Shown here one piece after another: positions 19,000-29,336 of a stretch of DNA of 30,724 nt. The notes under the pieces were generated by a model. It ran no database searches. It was not told the DNA's origin and saw only the letters and a list, made by a program, of their open reading frames with translations. Both the position numbers and the translations under genes were made by a program. Within the stretch, counting starts at the first letter, position 1, and each line of letters begins with the position of its first letter. The DNA comes from Nemertoderma westbladi (lineage: Eukaryota; Xenacoelomorpha; Nemertodermatida; Nemertodermatidae), in contig JAUCBJ010002791.1 of the NCBI GenBank assembly GCA_032718475.1, positions 1 to 30,724 of the forward strand, given 5' to 3'.

Positions 19000-19840
19000 A
19001 CTTCCCCCTTCCCCCAAATATCCACTGTTGAATTAATTTGAAGCGATATAATAAGTACAAAATTGTGCGAGTTTTTTATTGTGTGGTCCAATTGTTATTT
19101 GATTTCTATTTATTATTTAAAGTGCATTTAATATCACACTGGTTTTTAGAATATTATACTATACAACCTTATGTTTTATTAATTTACCCAATCGAAGCCT
19201 CATAAGGGCCGGTTATTTGTACGCATATCCCCTAATGCGCTCAGTAAGGTTCAAACAACATATTAATATGAAAATAATGTATCTGCAAAGAAAAGAACCC
19301 AATACTATATAATTTGACCTTATTAAAAAATTTGCACTTTTGCACACTTATTTGTACAAATGCACTTTAGCAGATCGTAATGGTGGCTCTTATTTAACAA
19401 ACTTATGTTTATCCTCTACCGATCTACGATGGTGTATGATCAAGTGTCAGTCGCTAAAAGTGTCAAAAATCCAATTTAATAAATCTGGATTTGCGATTTT
19501 GGACCATATTCATGGACATTTTTAAGTCACTTTATAGACATAAAAAGTTAAACAAATGTTACGATTATAGTTTGAAATCATTCCAAACTACATTTTAATC
19601 CAAAAAATAACATTCTACGATGAATAGAACTGGAAATAACAGTGTTTGAAATATCGAAAAAATGTTCACTATTTAAGTGCATTTTGCACTAAGTGCACAT
19701 AAGTCTTTTCCCAAGTTTTATCCTATTTCACACACTACAATCTATCCTCTATCCAATGAAAAAGATTTCAGATCAAACGGCCCAGTGCCAGTAGAACCGA
19801 AGTTATTGATGTTTAAAAATAGTCACTCGAAAATTTCAAA
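19000..19840. other. Repetitive AT-rich DNA, no gene
   Basis: No coding potential supported. Short ORFs at 19340 and 19677 have no recognisable features. Confidence 0.4.
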
Positions 19841-19847
19841 TTCTCTT

Positions 19848-19920
19848 GGTCACATAGTCTAGTGGTTATCAATCACGCTAATGAAACCTAAGTTCGCGGG
19901 TTCGAAATCCAATATTGACC
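19848..19920 (+). pseudogene. tRNA-like sequence (tRNA-derived SINE head or tRNA pseudogene)
   Basis: The stretch is exactly 73 bases, starting GGTCA and ending TGACC, which pair as an outer 5-bp stem. It holds an A-box-like TAGTCTAGTGGTTATCA and a B-box-like GGTTCGAAATCC with one extra A. The TAGTGGTTATCA segment is typical of tRNA-Val. The D stem and anticodon stem do not fold properly, so it is not a working tRNA. Internal pol III promoter boxes of this kind are typical of SINE heads. Confidence 0.5.
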
Positions 19921-21260
19921 TGACCATTCTTAATTTTTTTGCAAAAAAATTTATTTTAATTTTTTCACTAAAATCGCTCTAACTTCGGTTCTGGTGGTCC
20001 AACTTCAATAAAATTGGTATATTCTTTGCCGTAATTTTTTTCTTAATCTTTTGAGAAGGGGTTATTTTTGGCCCCAAAAAAATTTAAAAAAAGGGCCAAA
20101 ATAACGCGATATTTTTCGACCCTTAAAATTCGTAATTTTAATTATATATGTTAAGATAAAAGATAGCGGAGTTAATTTGATACTTTATACAGGTACTTTT
20201 GGCGCAATACGCTAAATTATAATGGAATAGCGATTTGTTAAAAAAAAAAAATTTTTCGTCCCTTTTTATAAATATTATATTTCACACGATCGCCTGCCGC
20301 TCCAGTTTTATAATACCTCCGGCGCTGTGATTAACGCTGTTAGATAGATAATTTAACGCACTATAAGTCTGTGTAAACAAATCTCCCGTAAGTTATGTAG
20401 TTTTCGAGCTAGACGATTTCCCGCGAAGCAAGTTTGAAGCGCGAAATTATAATTTTGGCCCTCATTTTTTTAATATCATCCTTGGAGCAAAACCGATAGC
20501 ATATTTGAATTCCCCGTATGGATATTGACTGTATAGAATGTACCTTAACCAACTAAAGTTAAAAATAAAAAATTATTCGATAAAAACTACTTTACAAATT
20601 CGGGCCCTTTTTGGCCCCTATTGCCGACATATTTTTTGTACCCCCATTCGATAGGAACGTAGCCCCAATGGTCTTCTACGAGTTTCATAAAAGAATTAGT
20701 GGATTCCTACCCGCGTTGTCGAATTAAACATTTCGGAAATCAGTTTTCCAAAAAAGACGGACAAAAACGTACAAATTTACAGCCCCCTTTTCCACCCGAA
20801 ATTTTAATAAATATCTTACCCCCATTCGATACGAAGGTAGTACCACTCTTCCGCTTTCCAACCGCGTTACTTTCGTCCCCGTACGATTAATATTAGCGGA
20901 GTTATAGCGGATCCCGCAAAGTCATTTTGTCCGTTTTTTCAACTTTGACGGACATTTTCGGAAAAAAGGCGTGGTAATCTTTTTTGAAAAAAAAAACGAA
21001 TTCACTAATTAATCCCTTCTATCGTATCCCGGCGTCGGCTAAGCAATAACCTAGGGTTTTTTCGAGCCACTGTAGAGCGCCTTTCAAAAAAATTTTAAAA
21101 TTGTCGAAAAAATGACGGATTTTTGTCCGCCGTGTCCGTCGAAGGGTTAGATTTAATAATGTTAGAGTTGCTAATATCTTAGAATTCCGAGCCGCTCCCC
21201 TGGTGAGAAAATAAAAAAATTTGGTTTGTTCCTTCATCGAAAAGTCCCCCAGAATCCCAA
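19921..21260. repeat. AT-rich dispersed-repeat-like region with internal duplications
   Basis: Low-complexity A/T runs alternate with recurring phrases. cccccattcgata followed by ggaacgtag or cgaaggtag occurs at about 20641 and 20819, each followed by similar sequence ending in a gttgtcga/gcgttac segment. tagcggagtta occurs at about 20164 and 20892. The tRNA-like segment sits at the left. I read it as an old repeat element but cannot classify it. No gene is supported. Confidence 0.35.
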
Positions 21261-21498
21261 GTTAACCTATATAGTTAGCGATGGCCTGCGGCTTTAGGAG
21301 CGGCCGCGGTATTCACCTCCATCATAGCGGCCGCGGCGGTGTTGCGTCAAATGGAGAAATATTTATCCCACCTAGTTCGTTTCTAATTTATCAGTTTTAT
21401 CACCGGACAAGGAAAAAACAGTATTCTAGAAGAAATCTATAAAATACAGAAGTACCGGTACTAATGTCAAATTTCGAACAGACTATTTAGAACTTGTC

Positions 21499-22210
21499 TG
21501 AAACAGTGCTCAGTGTTAAGTTCGGTGCTAGTTGAAACTGAAACAGTGCCCAGTGCTAAGTTCGGTGCTAGTTGAAACTGAAACAGTGCTCAGTGTTAAG
21601 TTCGGTGCTAGTTGAAACTGAAACAGTGCTCAGTGTTAAGTTCGGTGCTAGTTGAAACTGAAACAGTGCTCAGTGTTAAGTTCGGTGCTAGTTGAAACTG
21701 AAACAGTGCTCAGTTTTAAGTTCGGTGCTAGTTGAAACTGAAACAGTGCCCAGTGTTAAGTTCGGTGCTAGTTGAAACTGAAACAGTGCTCAGTGTTAAG
21801 TTCGGTGCTAGTTGAAACTGAAACAGTGCTCAGTGTTAAGTTCGGTGCTAGTTGAAACTGAAACAGTGCTCAGTGTTAAGTTCGGTGCTAGTTGAAACTG
21901 AAACAGTGCTCAGTGTTCGGTGCTAGTTGAAACTGAAACAGTGCTCAGTGTTAAGTTCGGTGCTAGTTGAAACTGAAACAGTGCTCAGTGTTAAGTTCGG
22001 TGCTAGTTGAAACTGAAACAGTGCTCAGTGTTAAGTTCGATGCTAGTTGAAACTGAAACAGTGCTCAGTGTTAAGTTCGGTGCTAGTTGAAACTGAAACA
22101 GTGCTCAGTGTTAAGTTCGGTGCTAGTTGAAACTGAAACAGTGCTCAGTGTTAAGTTCGGTGCTAGTTGAAACTGAAACAGTGCTCAGTGTTAAGTTCAA
22201 TGCTAGTTGA
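21499..22210. repeat. 40-bp minisatellite, about 18 units
   Basis: The unit is 40 bp and contains cagtgctcagtgttaag and ttcggtgctagttgaaac. Units are almost identical. Seen variants are gcccagtgctaag (about 21548), cagttttaag (about 21711), ttcgatgc and ttcaatgc near the right end, and one unit at about 21910 lacking aagtt. The array ends about 40 bp before the 80-bp inverted repeat at 22251. Confidence 0.95.
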
Positions 22211-22250
22211 ATACTGAAACAGTACCGAAACAGTCAATACTGATATGTGC

Positions 22251-22330
22251 GCATATTTTCAATTGGATTGTCGTTTCAGCCTATGGAAGTCTGTCTGGGC
22301 TTCTAATTGGCTGTTCCTTAAATAAGCTCA
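22251..22330 (+). repeat. Left arm of an 80-bp inverted repeat
   Basis: This arm and the reverse complement of 26111-26190 match at 73 of 80 positions with no gaps. It includes gtcgtttcagcctatggaag and ttctaattggctgttcc. Together the arms enclose 3.94 kb containing the piggyBac relic. Confidence 0.9.
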
Positions 22331-22484
22331 CCTCGTTGGCTAACCCGGTCCCATAGTCAAAAGGTGCGTCGGTTCAGCCTAATTGCCAGATGTCGTTTGG
22401 GGTGAAGGATATAAAGTATAGGGGCTTATAGGGATATACTCATTGTCATTAGTTTTGTTGCATAAACCTTCAGACATATTATTA

Positions 22485-22523
22485 TTAACCCTTCCATGCA
22501 TGCTGTGCCATATATGGAACACC
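22485..22523. mobile_element. piggyBac-like terminus (TTAA-CCC) with subterminal motif
   Basis: TTAACCCTTCCATGCATGC is followed by TGTGCCATATATGGAACACC. TTAA followed by CC(C) is the hallmark of a piggyBac end. The same 19-20-bp motif recurs inverted at 22852-22871 and, diverged, in direct orientation at about 24096-24124 (gcgtgccacaaatggaacacc). I found no matching right terminus ending GGGTTAA near 26 kb, so the element is incomplete or rearranged. Confidence 0.5.
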
Positions 22524-22959
22524 TATTATTTTTAATTATACAGAATGGAAACCTGCTCATAATATCCTAATCTTTGGTGGACTGGACATGTCTTCAATTC
22601 TATTCTTGCAGTTGAAACACAATCTGTACACAAGATGGCGTGTGAATTATTTTTATAATGCTTTTAGAACGGGCCAGGTCTAAAATTGATAATTTCAAAA
22701 ATTGACAGTTTTCAATGAGTTGTAATTTTGGATATATATGCCAGTGGTGGTTAAAAAAACTATTTTCTAGTAAACAAATTATCGCTTTATAACCCAAAAA
22801 TGCAAAATTATTGTAAAAGTTTAGAATTTGTCCGTTAAAGTGAAAAATACAGGTGTTCCATATATGGCACAGTGTGCAATAGAGACTTCAAGAAATGTGG
22901 GGCGAGACACGGAGTCGGCGAGCCTTGGCATACGGTTCATATAGGGCAAATGGGGCATG

Positions 22960-23000
22960 TCCGTCTGTCTGTCCGTCTGTCCGTCCGTCTGTCTGTCTGG
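22960..23000. repeat. (TCTG/TCCG)n microsatellite
   Basis: Interspersed gtctgtctgtccgtctgtcc units, about 40 bp. Confidence 0.85.
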
Positions 23001-24594
23001 TAAATGTTTGAACGCGAATTTCTCGGTATCGCTGATTCGAAATTGAACCAAACTTAGTAGGTAAGTAGTAGAGGGAAAGTTTAGAAAGTTTGTAAAGTTT
23101 GGTGAAAAATCATGCAGTCTGACGTCAGCTACGACAGATTATGTGGTTTTTAGAAAATGTAAAATTTCTCGGGAACGCCTCATTTTCCAGAGCTGAAATT
23201 TTGGTTGCTTGTAGAGAATCATAAAGCTTATCTTCTACGAATTGAAAAGTTAAGACATTTAATTGGGGATCGGCTAGAGATTCCGAAGTAATGACATTGG
23301 CCTACCGGTACGGTACTGCTGTACTGTACAAGTACGAAATTGCAGAATAATAATTTGACACCACCTAGCGGATTAATATATAATTTTATATCGATCGAAT
23401 ACATTTTATAGCATGGGGTATAGGGTCCGAGCCACGGAGTTGGCGGAGCCTTTGCGAACTGGCGCTATCTCTTAGGGGGTAGGTCAATTATGGCAAATAG
23501 TTCATTCAATAATTGTACTGTACTGTACATGTCTTCATCGTCGCTATGATTTTGACTTACTTATATCTTTGTCGGATTTAAAGCTTTCGAGTCTAAAATT
23601 AGTAGGCATCAATAAGACCATAAGTTTTGTTTTTTAGGGACTTCCAGACACCATCAAATCCTCAGTCTCTCGCTAGAGGGCTACATGTCTAGATATTATA
23701 TATCCTCACATTTTCTTTGCTTTAAACCCGTTCTAGCTGAAACTTGGCATATTTGTCCTAGACCATTAACTGTGTCATTCAAAGGAGGCACATCTGTCTG
23801 CAGTTCTCTAGTCTGCCGCTAGAGGGTAAAATGTCTGAAAGTGCAATCACTGATCTAGCTGAAACATCTCTGTTAATACCTGCCTGTGAACAATCTTCTG
23901 TGTACCTTTGGGTTGGGGTGCAGATTAATGGGGACGGGGGTTGAAAGCGAGCAACTTTCCCCTCTTATGATTTGTTTGCGGTTTGGTTAATTTCTTAAAC
24001 ACAGATTTTGTGTTAGAATTGCTCAATTTTTATTTGTATCTCATAACTGAGCCTCGTGCTGCGCGAAGGCCCCACGAACGTGTTTACGTGTTTACTGCAT
24101 AGCGTGCCACAAATGGAACACCAACATCGTTTACTCTACCTGTCTGCCTGAATCCTGCTACTTACTGTATAGTCAGACTATTGTATATTTCAATCAGTCT
24201 TTCATTTATACATTTTCTTTTCTGTTTTAAATCTTTTATGAATCTACTGCACTAGACAACAGTTTGTCAATATCTTCTTAAATTACATTAAAAATATAGT
24301 GTTATTTTAATTTTATTAGTTTGAATAATTTATTGTATAACTTCACATTTTGTGTGGAATTTATGTGAACTGGTAATTATTCGATTGTACGTACATACAT
24401 GTTATCGATTTAGTTGAATGTCTACAATAATTATACATGTTGTTTAGAGATTTGGCTTACTTTAATTGTAATATGGAATTGATGTGTGATTTGTATGTGT
24501 GACATGATATGTAAAAAGCAAAATGTAAAACGGATGATTCATTTTTGGAAGATGATCTTGAAGACATTGAACAATTAAACATTGTCATAATTAG
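23001..24594. other. Non-coding interior of the inverted-repeat segment
   Basis: No gene supported. Diverged duplicates are visible: gccgctagagggtaa (about 23815) with tctcgctagagggct (about 23670), and cacggagttggcggagcc (about 23434) with cacggagtcggcgagcc (about 22908). They suggest ancient repeats. The piggyBac catalytic core expected here is absent. Confidence 0.45.
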
Positions 24595-25077
24595 CAGATT
24601 CGGATTATTCTTGGGACAATTCAGAGAAATCGATTTCCTGGACTTCCAATCAAGTCAGTGGCAGATATCGGAAAGGAAGATAGAGGTTATTCTGAGGAAG
24701 TGGTAACCAACATTGCGCCAGTTCAATATGAGAGTGACAGTGGATGTGATAGCGAATTTTTTGGACTGAGAGGTGGTAGAGGAATTGTTGGAGCGGCAAG
24801 TGCAGATGTCAGAGGAAATGCCAGAGTTAGAGGGGGTAGAAGAGGAATTTCTCGAATTGGAGGTGTAGGTGGTAGAGGAAACGTCAGAGTGAGAGGGGGT
24901 GGAAGAGGAATTATTGGAGCCGAAAGTGCAGGTAGTAAAGGAATCATCAGAGTGAGAGGGGGTGGAAGAGGAATTATTGGAGCCAGAAGTGCAGGTAGTA
25001 GAGGAAACGTCAGAGTGAGAGGGTATGGAAGAGGAATTGTTGGCGCAGATGGTTCAGGTAAAGAGGGGGATCATTGA
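24595..25077 (+). pseudogene. RG-repeat ORF, probable N-terminal remnant of piggyBac-related protein
   Basis: The open frame runs from about 24595 to TGA at 25075-25077, with no clear ATG (first possible alternative start GTG at 24658). The early part has an acidic YESDSGCDSEFF stretch like piggyBac N-termini. It then has about four to five repeats of 20 residues (60 bp) of the type RGNVRVRGGGRGIIGA. Arg-Gly boxes of this kind bind RNA or nucleic acid in other proteins. The transposase fragment begins about 30 bases downstream in another frame. That it belongs to the transposase is inferred from position. Confidence 0.4.
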
Positions 25078-25108
25078 TATAACTGTTAGTGAGATGCAGG
25101 ATAAATGA

Positions 25109-25702
25109 AAGAAAGGTGTAGATATTAGTGTAGTGGCATGGAATGATAATAAAGCAGTATATGTGGCATCGAGTTATGTTGGGGAAATGCCTATTGGAAC
25201 ATGTAGAAGATATTTCAGAAGTGCTGGGGAATATAGAGAAGTATCGCAGCCTGCTGCAATCCGTGAGTACAATCGGTTTATGGGAGGAGTAGAACTGCAT
25301 AATAGTTTCCTAGGTCGAAACCGAATAAGGATGAAGACAAATAAATGGGATTTTCGCATGTTTTACCATCTAATAGATGTAACTATTGTCAATAGTTGGA
25401 TCTTGTTCGGGAAGGTTCATGATCCAAGTTCTAACATGACCATCACAGAGTTTCGGGAGAGTCTAGGTGTGACGATGTGCCGAATTGGATCTCAATTTCC
25501 TATTGCAAGAGGTGGTCGCCCAAGTACATTGTCTACAGAACCAAGAAAAAGGGAACCCCCACTTCCAAGAGACGATATCAGGCTTGACTGCACTGGCCAT
25601 TGGCCTTCTTATGAACCAAAGCGACTGAGGTGTAAACTTTCAAACTGTAATAAAAGGATATTCGTTAGTTGCGAAGAGTGCCAAACTGCCGTCGATTTCT
25701 GA
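25109..25702 (+). pseudogene. piggyBac transposase, C-terminal fragment
   Basis: The frame is open from just after a TGA (25106-25108) to TGA at 25700-25702. It contains the WNDNK motif, which carries the third catalytic Asp of piggyBac (DDE_Tnp_1_7) transposases. The conserved YNRFMGGVELHN and KWDFRMFYHLIDVTIVNSW segments follow, and the usual C-terminal Cys cluster (RCKLSNCNKR...SCEEC). The first two catalytic Asp and most of the core are missing, so it cannot be an active transposase. A full family member is roughly three times longer. The intact 198-codon frame may mean either recent decay or a retained domesticated C-terminal domain. Confidence 0.85.
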
Positions 25703-26110
25703 CGTCGTTTTCCCGATGAGAGTGAGAGTGAATAACTAGTAATTGTTACAGAATTGCAAGTATTCTGTTACACTGAAGGAGCTGCATGGCCTGTATTCCA
25801 GTACAGTAGGTTGTCCGACTGATTTTTTCGTTATATTCCATCTCAAAATGACATTGTAATTGCACGACAGACAAAAGTTTGTGAATTTGCAGAACTACAG
25901 TAGGAATACGGTGTCTACAACTGTAGACTAAATAATCAATTGATATGCTACTGTAGTAGCTAGACTAGGTTGTCTGTAATGCTGTAGATACTGTAATTTA
26001 GTAGCACCAATGAAAATTAAATTTTAATTTCATTAATGTTTTTTATGTTTTTGTGTGTCTTAATAATAATAAGCCTTAGTCTAGCGTGACAAAATGTAAT
26101 GACAATGAGC
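25703..26110. other. Non-coding tail of the piggyBac relic
   Basis: AT-rich with repeated ctgtag/tactgtag phrases. No piggyBac right terminus found. Confidence 0.4.
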
Positions 26111-26190
26111 TGAGCTTATTTAAGGAACAGCCAATTAGAAGCACATATATACTTCCATAGGCTGAAACGACATACCAATTGGAAATATGC
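26111..26190 (-). repeat. Right arm of the 80-bp inverted repeat
   Basis: Reverse complement of 22251-22330 with seven mismatches, four of them clustered in a ctgtctgggc/atatatgtgc block. Outside the arm the sequence is rich in acagtag/cagtactg phrases. Confidence 0.9.
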
Positions 26191-27854
26191 CTACAGTAGT
26201 CAGTCAGTACTGTACCCATTCAGCTGACAGTAGCTATTACAGTAGCTGAAGCTCAACCCAACCTGTACAACGATAAAACTGAAAGTATTATTTGTACCGG
26301 TTATGGGTTATGTTGGTTGTTGGACTATTGTTCCCTCAACGCTGCATTCACAATAGTAAGTGTATCTAAATAAATATTAATAACTTCATAATATTAGAAA
26401 TTTGCTTAAATTAATATGCAATGTGTTTTTATAGTATTGCATGATGTCTTTTAAGTTTTTTCGACTTTGTAGAGAAATTGCTGCTGTGTTTAAAGAGATC
26501 CATGGAGCTCCCGTCATTATCAGAATATTTTATCTGGTTGCTAAGTAATTTATCCAATCTGAAATTTAAACGAAAACTGAACTTTCGAAATTTGATTGCT
26601 GCATCTCAGTTTGGATTACAAGTTGAAACAAAATGTCACATTTTAATGGTATTTAATTTATTAATTGTGGGATGGATTGAAATAATTATTATAATATTAC
26701 ACAGTACTTTAACTAGCAATTTATATAATTATTGGTAAACTATTGTTATCTAACATTCAGTATTTGTGCAGGTTACTAATCTAACGCACTAACTACAATA
26801 ATATAGTGTATAACATCGTTGTTAGGAAGTTAATGTATCTTCTTTACAATGGAAATAAATGGGATATTAGATTAAATGCGGTTAGGGAATGCAATCGAAG
26901 AAAGAAAAAAAAATAAAAAAAGAGTTTGAAAGAATTTAAAAAAAGAAATTTTTACTTTATACCTTCTTCTATAAAATTATTGTTATATATTAATTTTCAT
27001 AAAGCCAAGTAAAAGCTGTCAATCCCATCGCTTCTATATGTGCGTGTAGGCACTACAAGCCTACAAGTAGAGCAGTATGTATGTAGTAATTTAGAGAGCG
27101 AATTTAAAGGCAACCAGCAGACAAACTTTACAAGCAATCAACTGCCAGGTATCAGCTGATCGGTTGGTTTGGCTGGTCTCGTAGCCAGGCAGCGAGGCAG
27201 GGAAATGGCCTGGCCTCAGAGTTGAGTTCCAAAGGGAGAAAGTTAGGCTAAAATAATTTATTGTTTATTTAAAGTTTTTATTTATTATTTGTTTTATTGG
27301 TTTGTAAGTATATGTTGATTTATCCGCTCAGGTTTATTGGATAAAATATAAAGCTCACTTAACAAAAGAGTAATTGTACGATATTGGGGTAACCGAGATT
27401 TGCCAAAACACAGTACCACCCTGCAGACACTACATATGAGACTAGACTAGCAGGCCACTGTCATCGTTGGGCTGAATGTATGTCTGTGTTCTGTGTATTT
27501 AAGTACCGGTATAGTATTAACAATTATTATTATTAGTTATTACTATTTATGTGCTGGCCGCATGTTTGTTTTACTCTGAAATTCGATGTATTCCATTCAA
27601 TGTATAATAATCTAAATATATTAATATTGAAATGTGACCAGTCAATATGTACGTACATACTGTACTAAAGTAAATACCGGTATGGGTAGTAACAATGTAA
27701 ACAACATCAGCTGATTTATGCAACTTTGGCTTCCAGTCGCTTTTTTGTTTGCTCTATATCGTAAGGCTTTTTAACCTCTATAAATATTAAAATATAACAA
27801 TAATTATATGCTTTATGAAGACTACATAACAAATGTATATAGGTCTAAATAGTT
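26191..27854. other. Intergenic, nothing firmly recognised
   Basis: No supported gene in 1.6 kb. An 86-codon ORF at 26478-26738 is hydrophobic but starts with a non-ATG codon, has AT-driven composition and lacks context. The GC-richer stretch at 27150-27240 has no recognisable product. The 3' UTR of the minus-strand gene must lie just below 27855. Confidence 0.45.
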
Positions 27855-28325
27855 TTAAAGATGGTAATACATTCTCGCACGGAGCAATAGAGAGTAATAT
27901 AGCATGGGGTGGGCAAGTTTGTTATTAGCAGTTTCCACAATGACCTCTGGTAACGCAGACCTATTATCGGTAACGGCAGGTACAACTTCAAGATTTGGTA
28001 ATACTTCCTTACTGGTGGTTTTGTTTCTAGTCTGTTCGTGGTTATTTGATTGGTCGTCATACTCTAGCTCACGTTGCGATTGGTTATTCGCGGCGTCATC
28101 AGTGTCATCCCAACCGGAAGTGGCGCCCGTCTGTGAATGGTTTGCATCTTCGTAACTTCCCCCTACCATGGAAACGTATGGCAAATCCTGTCCGTAAGCC
28201 TGTGGTCTCCTATAGGATGCATTGATTGATGATGACATCATGTGGTTGCTATGACTGCCGACTGGACCTATGGCCGATCTGTACATTGCCACAGTGAGGG
28301 AGTGTTGCGTGCTGTCGAATGGGAG
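27855..28325 (-). CDS. Terminal exon of an unrecognised multi-exon gene
   Basis: The acceptor is tctctatAG (28327-28326) and the frame is open for 156 residues to TAA at 27857-27855. It starts LPFDSTQHSLTV, then has a Ser/Tyr/Gly-rich stretch and a long acidic, Asn/Gln-rich segment (GWDDTDDAANNQSQRE...) that is probably disordered, ending in a short hydrophobic/basic end (LLLRARMYYHL). It joins exon 28573-28752 in phase 0. An internal ATG could suggest a shorter 145-residue ORF, but the splice evidence favours an exon continuing upstream. No domain is recognised. Confidence 0.65.
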   Translation of the reverse strand, partial: LPFDSTQHSLTVAMYRSAIGPVGSHSNHMMSSSINASYRRPQAYGQDLPYVSMVGGSYEDANHSQTGATSGWDDTDDAANNQSQRELEYDDQSNNHEQTRNKTTSKEVLPNLEVVPAVTDNRSALPEVIVETANNKLAHPMLYYSLLLRARMYYHL

Positions 28326-28572
28326 CTATAGAGACATATAATGTTAGTTACAATTTTCATTTTCAATTTTATTTTTCATATTAATGATTATGTGATATAC
28401 CGGACACCCGTACCAAACTTTTTCATCAAATGTAAAAATATTCTAGAACAGTATCTAGTAATAGTGAGTAATACAAAATGAATCAGACGAAATCATTTTA
28501 AATTATATAAAAGATCAATTATATTATATTATATTATAAAAAAAGATAATTGGGGTGGTATTAACAACTAAC

Positions 28573-28752
28573 CAATGGCATTCTGTCGATAGGTCGAATG
28601 TATATCTTGCTCTGTTTCACCAGGCCACGCAATTCCCCTACATTTGACCAATCGCTTAAGGGTTCCAGTAAGCGATTATGGCCCCCGCGGCAAACCTCTA
28701 CCTGTGTGCCGTTCCTCAGTCTGGGAAACAAACGCCTTACGTAGCAGAGCAT
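28573..28752 (-). CDS. Internal exon of the same unrecognised gene
   Basis: Exactly 180 bases (60 codons) lie between acceptor cctcccAG (28754-28753) and donor GTTAGT (28572-28567), phase 0 at both ends. The product has an N-terminal YVRRLFPRLRNG segment and then mixed hydrophobic/charged sequence (GELRGLVKQSKIYIRP) typical of a folded domain. The upstream exon also ends on a codon boundary, so the join is consistent. I do not recognise the family. Confidence 0.7.
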
Positions 28753-29336
28753 CTGGGAGGGAGGAAATATATTAATAAATACTGTATATAGCTCTTGGTC
28801 TGATACAAATTAACAGTATTTTTAATATTTTATATAATATAATATGAACAATGAAAATATATCATTGTAAAGTCGGCACACCAATGGGAAAATTCAAGTC
28901 TTAGGCCATTTCTATACAGAATGCTAAACAGTACATACACTACTGTAGGCCTACATATAATAAAACAACAAATTACAACATTTTGTTATATTCATATTCA
29001 TAAAAAATGCATATTTTCTTTATCTCATTAAAGATAAAGAAATTAAAATACAACAAAGAACAAACAACACGTGAGGTCTTTAAGGTGCGCGTTGAGGACA
29101 AATCTATTTTGGAGGGAAGGAGTATTGGCTGGACTTAGTCTGAGTGGTCTGTGTTAGTGTTGTTATTATACCAACCAAATGGAATTGAGCATACTCTAGG
29201 CCCCTACAAACAAACATAGAAAGTGAAATCAGAATCTCCCATCAAAATCTTTAATCAAAACTCTTGCCCCAAAATCCCACCGCTGCAGCTGATGGCGCTA
29301 CCGAGGTATTAATTGATATATGGTGTTAGCGCTTAC

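Larger units (their letters stand above)
22251..26190. mobile_element. Segment bounded by 80-bp inverted repeats, containing piggyBac relic
   Basis: The ends are 91% identical inverted repeats (22251-22330 and 26111-26190), as expected for a DNA transposon with long terminal inverted repeats. Inside are a piggyBac-type terminus at 22485, an RG-repeat ORF and the C-terminal third of a piggyBac transposase. The inverted repeats themselves do not look like piggyBac ends (no TTAA-CCC at the outer edge). Either the piggyBac element is nested in another repeat, or an inverted duplication captured it. Exact outer edges and target duplications are unclear. Confidence 0.5.

Noticed and set aside
19848-19920. 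Functional tRNA gene
   Set aside because: The outer acceptor pairs and B box are present, but the D and anticodon stems do not pair and the T loop has an extra base.
21499-22210. CRISPR array
   Set aside because: The repeats are contiguous 40-bp units without unique spacers, in a eukaryotic context.
26478-26738. 86-codon hydrophobic ORF
   Set aside because: Non-ATG start, AT-driven composition, no splice or promoter context, no motif.
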